Shown here: piece after piece, positions 1 to 5,692 of the stretch
Position numbering within the stretch: position 1 is the first letter of the stretch
Layout: each line of letters starts with the position of its first letter
NCBI GenBank assembly: GCA_016839385.1
Contig: JAEOUK010000518.1
Location: forward strand, 1 to 6,199
Direction of reading: 5' to 3'
Length of the DNA: 6,199 bases
DNA from: Promethearchaeota archaeon
GTDB taxonomy: Archaea; Asgardarchaeota; Lokiarchaeia; Sigynarchaeales; MK-D1
Position numbers and translations under genes: made by a program
The notes under the pieces: model-generated
Databases searched by the model: none
What the model was told of the DNA's origin: nothing
The model's input: the letters and a program-made list of their open reading frames with translations, nothing else

Positions 1-2
1 AT

Positions 3-1145
3 CTAAAAGATACAGATGTGCAAGTAAAACAAAAAATGGAACAGTCTGGAGTTAGTGGTCTTGTCGTATTAGATGATAAAGATAAAGTAATAGGAATTTT
101 AACAGCTCGCGATTTACCTTATGACCAAAAAAAGCACTATCGTGTCGAAGACATAATGACAAGAAATCCCGTTTGTGCAAATGAATCTATATCTCAAAAA
201 GAAGCTGAACAAAAATTATACGAAATTCGAAAGGAAAAACTTCCACTAGTAAATAAAGATAATGAATTAGTTGGATTAATCACAAGAAAAGATTTACGAC
301 CAGAATTTCCAAATGCATCCAAGGATAAAGATGGACGCCTTTTATGTGGATTAGGAATTTCTCCAAGTCTACCTCGAGATCCATTAGATGTAGAGCTATT
401 CAAAAAAATAGATGAATTAGTTGATATTTTCTTTACAGATGTCGCAGATGTATTTAAAAGAGATGATCTGAATGGAGTTAAGGAAATTATGGAAAACACT
501 CAAACTCCAATTGTTTTAGGCAACATTGGAACTTTTGAAGCTGCAGAAAACATCCTAACCAAACTTGAATTTCCAGATGATAAACTAATTGGATTAAAAG
601 TAGGAATGGGATCAGGAAGTATATGTATTACAACAACGCAAACCGGAATTGGAGCACCAACACTATTTGCTACTGCAGAAGTTGCAGATGCAATCCAAAT
701 GTATAGTCCAAAAATGGGTCTAGTTGCTGATGGCGGAATGAAAAATTCAGGTGATTTAACAAAAGCATTTGCAGTAGGTGCAGATGCAGTGATGTCAGGA
801 CACTTTTTTGCGGGTTGCACAGAATCTCCTGGGTTTTTAGACACAATTGGGGGGCGTAAAGTAAAAGTCTATAGAGGAATGGGATCAAAGGAAGCGCGAG
901 CAATGGGTTCTTTTGCTTTTGATAGATATGCAAATGTGAAAAAACTTGCAGAAGGAGTTTCAGACTATGTCCCATTTGTAGGTTCAGTATCTGGAGTAAT
1001 AGAGCAGCTATGCGAAGGTCTGAAAAATGGACTAGTATATGGGGGAGCCCAGTCAATTCAAGATGCAAAGAAAATTACAGTAAGAAAAATTACTCCTTCG
1101 GGAAAAATTGAATCCGATGCACATAATCTACTTTCCCGAAAGTAA
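3..1145 (+). CDS. guaB: IMP dehydrogenase (GuaB family), 3' part with CBS pair; 5' end outside window
   Basis: IMP dehydrogenase oxidises IMP to XMP with NAD, the committed step of guanine nucleotide synthesis in the cytoplasm. The frame is open to the left edge, so the GTG at 18 is an internal Val codon; about 380 residues are present and roughly 100 N-terminal ones are missing. Counting from the Val at 18, residues 1-33 end the first CBS repeat and 42-93 form the second. The catalytic barrel then resumes, with GNIGT (168-172), the loop VGMGSGSICIT (195-205) carrying catalytic Cys203 and Thr205, ADGG (237-240) for the ribose phosphate, and YRGMGS (285-290). The flap dyad Arg303-Tyr304 separates IMPDH from GMP reductase, which lacks it. 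EGV (312-314) and VPF (318-320) follow, then a C-terminal SDAHN. The loop closely resembles eukaryotic IMPDH as I remember it. Oddly, the NAD-loop motif D-S/T-x-x-G reads DVADV (141-145). A GMP-reductase-like paralogue remains possible. Confidence 0.88.
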   Translation, partial: LKDTDVQVKQKMEQSGVSGLVVLDDKDKVIGILTARDLPYDQKKHYRVEDIMTRNPVCANESISQKEAEQKLYEIRKEKLPLVNKDNELVGLITRKDLRPEFPNASKDKDGRLLCGLGISPSLPRDPLDVELFKKIDELVDIFFTDVADVFKRDDLNGVKEIMENTQTPIVLGNIGTFEAAENILTKLEFPDDKLIGLKVGMGSGSICITTTQTGIGAPTLFATAEVADAIQMYSPKMGLVADGGMKNSGDLTKAFAVGADAVMSGHFFAGCTESPGFLDTIGGRKVKVYRGMGSKEARAMGSFAFDRYANVKKLAEGVSDYVPFVGSVSGVIEQLCEGLKNGLVYGGAQSIQDAKKITVRKITPSGKIESDAHNLLSRK

Positions 1146-1170
1146 TTTTCTCCCCTTATTTCTATATGGA
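1146..1170 (+). terminator. possible T-rich archaeal terminator after IMPDH
   Basis: Directly after the IMPDH stop codon lies a pyrimidine tract (TTTTCTCCCCTTATTTCT) without a stem. Archaeal RNA polymerase often terminates on T-rich stretches without a hairpin, so this may end the upstream transcript. The call rests on composition only. Confidence 0.3.
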
Positions 1171-1174
1171 AAGA

Positions 1175-1211
1175 ATAAAATACAAAAACATTTGATTAAT
1201 CAGTATAAAAA
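1175..1211 (+). promoter_or_regulatory. candidate promoter of the 301-aa protein gene, with palindrome TGATTAATCA
   Basis: Two TATA-like boxes precede the gene at 1228: ATAAAATA at 1175-1182 and TATAAAAA at 1204-1211. The first would place transcription start near 1205 with a leader of about 20 nt. The second would place it a few bases inside the coding region, so it is less suitable for this ATG. Between them lies the perfect 10-bp palindrome TGATTAATCA (1193-1202), which could be a regulator site. The 82-bp gap after IMPDH makes independent transcription plausible. No experimental support is available. Confidence 0.3.
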
Positions 1212-1227
1212 ATGACTTTGATGAATC

Positions 1228-2133
1228 ATGCAGAGGGAACTTACGTCAGACGAAAAAAAGAAAATCCATGTTGTTTGTCCAGTTTGCAATACGGATGATT
1301 ACATACTCATTCCAACTATGGCAATTTCTGGAACTGGAAAAGGATTAACTTCAGTTTTTTGTCCAGTAGATACTATATGTGAACATTCTTTCCAAATTTT
1401 TGTAGACAATAATGGGATAGTAAGAGGATATGAAACCTCCGATTATGAACTTACATTTACTCCAGTTGAGGAACCCGTTCAGGAGAAAATTCAAGTTGGG
1501 GATCGGGGGATCATTCAGATTATCAAAACCATTTTCGGGGATGAAATTTTTTATAAAACGCTTAGAAGTGCGTTCTATAATGAAGAAATTTATTGTATAA
1601 CGGAACAAGAGTATTTACATGACAATTTTCAACTGTTCCTCCAAAAATTATTTGGTGTATATTGTCCCGAAATAGTCATTTGTACTATGAGAGATTATAA
1701 TCGCACAGTTAGGAAAACTGTATATAGCTCAAAACACAAAAATGCATTCCTTTTCAATGCAGATTTGACTGTAATCATTAAGCAAGCAGAACACTTTAAA
1801 GAGAGATTTCGGTTAGATAGATTTGCTCTTGAGGAATCACTATTGAAAATGGTAAATTTTGATAAACAAAGTGATGAAGAAATTATCCAGATACTCCATA
1901 ATACAATTGTAAATATCATTGAATTAAGTGTATTGTTAAAAAATGATGTTGAAAGCAAGGTTATTGATAATCGCAAAGAGTTAGAAAGACGACTCCATAA
2001 AGAAAGCGGAAGAAAAATTAACTTTGACTACAACGCTTTGGATGGAATTTTGAAAAATCGCTTTGATTTGGATGTTGAGCGCATCTTTTTGAAAGTAAAT
2101 GAAAAGATAGATAAATTGAAAACTTTATTTTAA
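1228..2133 (+). CDS. uncharacterised protein with N-terminal Cys/His putative zinc-binding domain (Asgard-type)
   Basis: The function is not recognised. The N-terminal 75 residues carry a likely metal site: CPVC (Cys17, Cys20), Cys45, and CEHSFQIFVD with Cys51 and His53, followed by VRGYETSDYEL. From memory, this arrangement recurs at the start of many hypothetical proteins in Lokiarchaeota-like genomes. Residues 90-160 look mixed alpha/beta. Residues 185-301 look mainly helical and highly charged, ending in a Lys/Glu-rich helix, so a protein-protein role is possible. No signal peptide, membrane helix or catalytic motif is seen. The start at 1228 is supported by an in-frame TGA only two codons upstream, and there is no Shine-Dalgarno sequence. 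The gene converges on the DUF1512 gene with 4 bp between stop codons. That this is a real gene is near certain; the zinc site is an inference from spacing, and the Asgard link from recall. Confidence 0.8.
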   Translation: MQRELTSDEKKKIHVVCPVCNTDDYILIPTMAISGTGKGLTSVFCPVDTICEHSFQIFVDNNGIVRGYETSDYELTFTPVEEPVQEKIQVGDRGIIQIIKTIFGDEIFYKTLRSAFYNEEIYCITEQEYLHDNFQLFLQKLFGVYCPEIVICTMRDYNRTVRKTVYSSKHKNAFLFNADLTVIIKQAEHFKERFRLDRFALEESLLKMVNFDKQSDEEIIQILHNTIVNIIELSVLLKNDVESKVIDNRKELERRLHKESGRKINFDYNALDGILKNRFDLDVERIFLKVNEKIDKLKTLF

Positions 2134-2137
2134 CTTT

Positions 2138-3265
2138 TTATATTCCAATACCAATTGTGTTTCCGATTCCTGCTACTATTACGGCATCTCCAGGATTAGA
2201 ACGTCTTCGGATCATATCTTTGATGATATCTACGATTTTTGGAACTGATTTTGCTATAGGATTTTTCATAGTAGTGATTGCATCCAGTAAAGACTGACGA
2301 CAGATGATAGCATCAATTGGTATTTTTTTTTCTGTGGAGGAGGCTTCGATTTTATATTTCTCAACTCCGATCCCTCCAATTGCCGCACCAACACCAATTG
2401 CAACCGAACCTGTCTGATCACCTTCCATTTTCAATCCTGCATCAATCATGATTATCATTTTTACAAAATCAGGATTACTTTCAATGATTTTTTTAATAGC
2501 TTCACCCGGTTTTCCCACAGTTCCCCCTGGACCTTTAGCTCGAATAGCAAATACTTTTCTCTGTTCAAAATCAATTTCTTGAGAGATAGTTTCATATGCA
2601 ATATCATGATGGGGAATAATATCATCATTGGTAACATCTCGTACAAAACTTGCTGCAACCATAGGTCCTAAACTATCTCCTATGGGAGAACCTTCAGCAA
2701 AAGCACTTGCAGCTGAAACATATGCTTTCGCCATTGATTTAATAATCGACAATTGCATTTCTACCTGCAATAGGACTATATATGATTTCATTTTTTTACC
2801 GAGTAGTAAATAATGTCTTAGAATTCTATAAACTTGATTTACAGCCATGGCAGCTTCTAATAGATTCTCCAGATTATGTAATTGCGTTGAATCTGCATTA
2901 ACTGCTATGGATTTTACCTCTTCTATCCAACGCTCTTCTCTTACATCCATTATATGTTCGATTTTTGGAACAATACCTGCTGGATCCAAGCTTGTGGGAG
3001 TGATTGAAACATAATTAAGAAACATATCAAGCTTTCGTTCAAGATCCTTGATAGTCAGATTCTTATCTCCAAATTGTTTCAGTTTGCGCAAAGTTACAGC
3101 GCGTGTCTCTGAATCCCATTTTTTTAATTCTTCTAGAGCAGCTGTTATTGTTCTAGATGACCGAAACGCCTGTAACTGAGTACCATAAAACATTGAAATA
3201 AAAATGAACACGATCCATAAGACGTTTAAAATGATGGCCCATGGAGAACTTTCTTGCAGAATCAT
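2138..3265 (-). CDS. DUF1512 family archaeal membrane-anchored protein
   Basis: The length (375 aa) and pattern match DUF1512, an archaeal family of about 370 residues with no known function, as I recall it. Residues 9-28 form one hydrophobic helix, so the protein is probably anchored in the membrane by its N-terminus with the rest in the cytoplasm. Residues 40-180 look largely helical, with conserved-looking TSLDPAGIVPKIEHIMD (91-107). The C-terminal half is glycine-rich: GDSLGPMVA (196-204), AKGPGGTVGKPGEAI (243-257), IDAGLKMEGDQTGSVAIG (274-291), GVGAAIGGIGVEKY (291-304) and AGIGNTIGIGI at the extreme end. Such loops could bind a phosphate or nucleotide, but no standard P-loop is present. 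The start is ATG without a Shine-Dalgarno sequence. The gene is divergent from the zinc-ribbon membrane protein gene and convergent with the 301-aa gene. Family membership is fairly sure; the role is unknown. Confidence 0.85.
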   Translation of the reverse strand: MILQESSPWAIILNVLWIVFIFISMFYGTQLQAFRSSRTITAALEELKKWDSETRAVTLRKLKQFGDKNLTIKDLERKLDMFLNYVSITPTSLDPAGIVPKIEHIMDVREERWIEEVKSIAVNADSTQLHNLENLLEAAMAVNQVYRILRHYLLLGKKMKSYIVLLQVEMQLSIIKSMAKAYVSAASAFAEGSPIGDSLGPMVAASFVRDVTNDDIIPHHDIAYETISQEIDFEQRKVFAIRAKGPGGTVGKPGEAIKKIIESNPDFVKMIIMIDAGLKMEGDQTGSVAIGVGAAIGGIGVEKYKIEASSTEKKIPIDAIICRQSLLDAITTMKNPIAKSVPKIVDIIKDMIRRRSNPGDAVIVAGIGNTIGIGI

Positions 3266-3283
3266 AATGATCAGTTTAAGTGG

Positions 3284-3308
3284 AATTTTATGTGAGAATA
3301 GATATTCT
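3284..3308 (-). promoter_or_regulatory. candidate promoter of the DUF1512 gene with adjacent inverted repeat
   Basis: Read on the minus strand, a TATA-like ATAAAATT lies at 3291-3284, centred about 22 bp before the ATG at 3265. This suits a leaderless or nearly leaderless transcript. Three bases further upstream is a perfect inverted repeat, AGAATA-GA-TATTCT (3295-3308), overlapping where TFB would contact DNA. It could be an operator. Evidence is position and symmetry only. Confidence 0.3.
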
Positions 3309-3330
3309 ACGCATTAGATAAAAACGATGG

Positions 3331-3351
3331 AAAAAAAAAGTTTGTCTTTTT
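3331..3351 (-). other. A-tract and small inverted repeat in the divergent intergenic region
   Basis: A run of nine A residues (3331-3339) overlaps the inverted repeat AAAAAG-TTTGT-CTTTTT (3335-3351). Read on the minus strand this is a weak 6-bp hairpin followed by an oligo-T run, resembling a terminator, although no minus-strand gene lies just upstream of it. It may stop antisense or divergent transcripts, or simply be a bendable A-tract. The rest of the 160-bp gap (3266-3425) holds the two divergent promoter candidates and no gene that I can support. Confidence 0.25.
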
Positions 3352-3390
3352 AGGAAAAACGTTCTAAATCGGTTTTATTACGAAACAGAA

Positions 3391-3398
3391 TATTTTAA
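3391..3398 (+). promoter_or_regulatory. candidate TATA box for the zinc-ribbon membrane protein gene
   Basis: TATTTTAA, preceded by an A-rich stretch that could act as a BRE, is centred about 31 bp before the ATG at 3426. A start 25-27 bp downstream falls near 3420, giving a leader of only about 5 nt. This fits the missing Shine-Dalgarno sequence. It may drive the whole 3426-5690 cluster. Confidence 0.45.
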
Positions 3399-3425
3399 GA
3401 ACAACGATCTTTTAGCTTAACTGTA

Positions 3426-3833
3426 ATGATTGATCAAGACGAGGAAGATGTAGAAAAGCTTCTTAAACGAAAAATTTCCTGGAAATCCATAATAAAAGGA
3501 GTATTAGGCTTAATTTTACTCGTCGGTGGGGTTTTATTAATCGAATATTTTAGAAGAACACAAAATAGCACCTATATGCTTCTTGGAATCGTTCTATTGT
3601 GCATGGGTTCTAGTGTTATGGTTCCAATTCCTCAAAAGAAAAACGAATTACGCCATACAATATCCATTTTAAAATGTGATAATTGTGGTTCTGAACGTGT
3701 ACAGGACTACAAAGAGGGAGATTTTGTGTTTAAGGACACCGAAATCACATGCCGTGATTGTTCTTCGACTTATCTAATCCACAATGTGTATTCTGTGAAA
3801 CTCAAATCCAAAGCAAGAAAAAAATCTAAATAG
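3426..3833 (+). CDS. small membrane protein: two TM helices plus C-terminal zinc ribbon
   Basis: This is a 135-aa protein of unknown role. An acidic then basic N-terminus (1-20) is followed by two hydrophobic helices at about 21-41 and 50-68, joined by a short polar turn. By charge, both ends are likely cytoplasmic. The C-terminal part has two CxxC knuckles, Cys84/Cys87 (CDNC) and Cys109/Cys112 (CRDC), spaced as in a zinc ribbon, and it ends in a Lys-rich tail (KSKARKKSK) that could contact nucleic acid or acidic lipids. The start is fixed by an in-frame TAA at 3396-3398 with no other start codon between. The stop is TAG. The HerA-like gene begins 60 bp downstream on the same strand, so co-transcription is possible and a link between membrane and DNA motor can be imagined, but nothing proves it. 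Confidence 0.8.
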   Translation: MIDQDEEDVEKLLKRKISWKSIIKGVLGLILLVGGVLLIEYFRRTQNSTYMLLGIVLLCMGSSVMVPIPQKKNELRHTISILKCDNCGSERVQDYKEGDFVFKDTEITCRDCSSTYLIHNVYSVKLKSKARKKSK

Positions 3834-3854
3834 CATTTAATTGGATTCACGAAG

Positions 3855-3880
3855 CTTTAAGTACGTATTCTTTGTACGTA
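3855..3880 (+). promoter_or_regulatory. tandem GTACGTA motif upstream of the HerA-like gene
   Basis: GTACGTA occurs at 3861-3867 and again at 3874-3880, a 13-bp period, ending 13 bp before the ATG at 3894. Because TACGTA is self-complementary, the pair is also an inverted repeat able to form a 6-bp hairpin with a 7-nt loop. A weak TATA-like TTTAA (3856-3860) lies just upstream. The element may be a regulator site or an RNA hairpin in the intergenic leader. Confidence 0.35.
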
Positions 3881-3893
3881 ATGTTGTAGAACA

Positions 3894-5399
3894 ATGAGTG
3901 ATAAAAATCCAGTCGCAGAAATTGATGGGATCACAACATGTATGGGATTTAAGATTCGTGTTAATCCCGAATGGGATACAAAATTACGCAGAAGCGATTA
4001 TTTATCGATCGAACACGAAAATTCTACTTTTCTCCTCACAGTTCAAAAATTATGGAGAAGTAATGGTCAATTGTATGGTCAATTAGGAGTATTAGGAAAA
4101 ATCCCCCAGACTCCGTTTGAATCAAAACCAATATTTTTAGCTGATCCAAATGTAGTGCAAGATGTTTTATTGCTTAATTCAGAACCTCAACAATCTCTAT
4201 ATTTAGGTAATTTAATCGGAACAAGTATCCATGCACATTTTAACTTAGGAAATTTCGGGAGAATGTTTATCACTGGAAAATCAGGATCTGGAAAATCCTA
4301 TACAGTGGGTGTAATTATTGAAGAATTAATCAAAAAACATATTCCGATAGTAATTATTGATAGACATGCGGAGTATTCCAGTTTGAAGATTTTGAAAGAA
4401 CAACATTTTTCCGAAGAAGATGATTTTTTTCAAATTGAAGATCCCGCACTAGCATTCGCTAACCACATTGTTGAATTTGCGGATAAATCGTTCAATCCGA
4501 CCACTGATTTGGATTTGGATTATTTATATATAGCAGAATCCCACGAAATAGTTTCTCCAGGGCAATGTGTAATTATCAATTTACGAGGATTGAGTATCGA
4601 AAACCAAAAAAAAGTCTCACTACGCATACTCCACTCTTTATATGATGCAAGTAGTAAATCCAAAATTCCTCCGTTTTATTTATTTATCGATGAAGCACAT
4701 GAATTTTGTGGTAAGCAAAAAGATTCTGTGAATGATATAGTGCGATTAATTAGTATGGAAGGCAGGAAATTTGGAATGAATCTCGCAATAATAACACAAC
4801 GACCTCAAGCACTTGACGTGTCTGTTAGATCACAAGCAGGAACTTGGATAATTCATAAATTAACCGATATCAATGATATTAGTATTACGTGCAAATCTGC
4901 TGAAGGACTATCACTAAAAGAAGATGAAGAAGCTGTCCAGATGCTTAATCAAGGAGAAGCAATTATCTCCGGAGAAATTGCACCATTAACTCCACTACAA
5001 TTAAAAATTAGAGAAAGATACACAATTCACGGAGGAGCAGGATTTAATTTAACCGAATTAGTACCTGACTATTCAATATTTTCAGTATCTCCCTTAATTC
5101 AAAAATTACGAGAGAATACAGAACCAGAAAAACTTACAAAAGCTCATGAAACCCGTATCTCCAAGATTTTAACACTAGCCGAATACGAATCTCTTTCGAA
5201 TTCGTTAGTTCAAGAGAGAGATCATTTGATGGAAATAATTGAGGATAAAACTCGTCAATTGGAAGCGATGAAAAAAGAGAACTTAGAAATGTTCAATAAA
5301 TTGAAAACTTTAAGAGAAGAGTTGCAAAAGCAAAAAAGAAGAGCAGAAGATGCAGTGCGAATTGCTGAGGAGACCCTGTCGGAATTGAAGAAACGGTAG
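3894..5399 (+). CDS. herA: HerA-like hexameric ATPase / DNA translocase with C-terminal coiled coil
   Basis: HerA proteins are ring-shaped ATPases of the FtsK/HerA superfamily that pump DNA, usually with the nuclease NurA in break-end resection. In this 501-aa protein, residues 1-115 fit the N-terminal HAS barrel. Walker A is GKSGSGKS (128-135), followed by IIDRHAEYSSL (154-164), typical of the DUF87 group. Walker B is FYLFIDEAHEF (261-271, Asp266 and Glu267). The GRKFG and ITQRP segments (290-304) fit the arginine-finger and sensor region, and GEAIISGE (354-361) with RERYTIHGG (373-381) closes the domain. Residues 410-501 are charged and look like a long coiled coil. All core ATPase motifs look intact. 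The length is near that of archaeal HerA. An in-frame TAA at 3879-3881 fixes the start. No nurA, mre11 or rad50 is nearby, so this may be a specialised paralogue rather than the repair HerA. The stop is TAG. Confidence 0.9.
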   Translation: MSDKNPVAEIDGITTCMGFKIRVNPEWDTKLRRSDYLSIEHENSTFLLTVQKLWRSNGQLYGQLGVLGKIPQTPFESKPIFLADPNVVQDVLLLNSEPQQSLYLGNLIGTSIHAHFNLGNFGRMFITGKSGSGKSYTVGVIIEELIKKHIPIVIIDRHAEYSSLKILKEQHFSEEDDFFQIEDPALAFANHIVEFADKSFNPTTDLDLDYLYIAESHEIVSPGQCVIINLRGLSIENQKKVSLRILHSLYDASSKSKIPPFYLFIDEAHEFCGKQKDSVNDIVRLISMEGRKFGMNLAIITQRPQALDVSVRSQAGTWIIHKLTDINDISITCKSAEGLSLKEDEEAVQMLNQGEAIISGEIAPLTPLQLKIRERYTIHGGAGFNLTELVPDYSIFSVSPLIQKLRENTEPEKLTKAHETRISKILTLAEYESLSNSLVQERDHLMEIIEDKTRQLEAMKKENLEMFNKLKTLREELQKQKRRAEDAVRIAEETLSELKKR

Positions 5400-5405
5400 A
5401 TAAAT

Positions 5406-5690
5406 ATGAAAAATGAAGACATTATCGCGATATTAAAGGATACAGAAAATTTTCGGTTATTTTTGAGCAATAACCCTGAATTTGACATTGTATCAAAATC
5501 TTTGAATAAAAAAGATATTTCTCATATTCAAGAAGAATATTCAGAATTGAACTTATTTCCTTATCCACTAGAAAAAGTAAGTGCAGTAACTCTAGTATCA
5601 AGAGTATTAATGCAAAATGGCTATCCTAAATTGAAAGCATATATTGATGAACTAAAGAAAGAAGTAATTCATATTTTTTATTCTGGTTAA
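5406..5690 (+). CDS. small uncharacterised protein downstream of the HerA-like gene
   Basis: This 94-aa product is not recognised. It is charged and probably mostly helical, with a central PYPLEKVSAVTLVSRVL (52-68) as its most hydrophobic stretch. There is no signal peptide, clear membrane helix or cysteine motif. It starts 6 nt after the TAG of the HerA-like gene in the same reading frame, so it is very likely co-transcribed and perhaps translationally coupled. No clear Shine-Dalgarno sequence is seen. It could be an accessory subunit of the ATPase, or a former C-terminal extension now split by a stop codon. It ends 2 bp before the stop of the convergent RNase PH gene. Reality as a gene rests on its tight operon position, its filling of the whole gap and its similar base use. 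Confidence 0.7.
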   Translation: MKNEDIIAILKDTENFRLFLSNNPEFDIVSKSLNKKDISHIQEEYSELNLFPYPLEKVSAVTLVSRVLMQNGYPKLKAYIDELKKEVIHIFYSG

Positions 5691-5692
5691 AA

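Noticed and set aside
18..20. GTG as start of the IMP dehydrogenase gene
   Set aside because: The frame continues open to the left edge and the residues already match the middle of the first CBS repeat, so this is an internal Val codon.
194..1068. Antisense open frames at 194-499, 500-844 and 670-1068
   Set aside because: They lie wholly inside the strongly conserved IMP dehydrogenase gene, have no family-like motifs and are biased in composition like frame shadows.
1351..1976. Antisense open frames at 1351-1608 and 1695-1976
   Set aside because: They are contained in the 301-aa gene, with no recognisable domain and no promoter-like sequence.
2461..2813. Open frames inside the DUF1512 gene (2461-2658 minus, 2628-2813 plus)
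   Set aside because: Both are nested in a recognised family member and show no independent features.
3320..3361. Direct repeat AAAAACG at 3320-3326 and 3355-3361
   Set aside because: It is a short, A-rich match in low-complexity DNA, easily explained by chance.
3898..4086. 62-aa overlapping frame at the start of the HerA-like gene
   Set aside because: It overlaps the conserved HAS-barrel region in another frame and is likely a shadow.
5255..5488. Antisense 77-aa frame across the HerA / 94-aa gene junction
   Set aside because: Its Phe/Ser-rich composition is what the reverse of Lys/Glu-rich coiled-coil codons produces.
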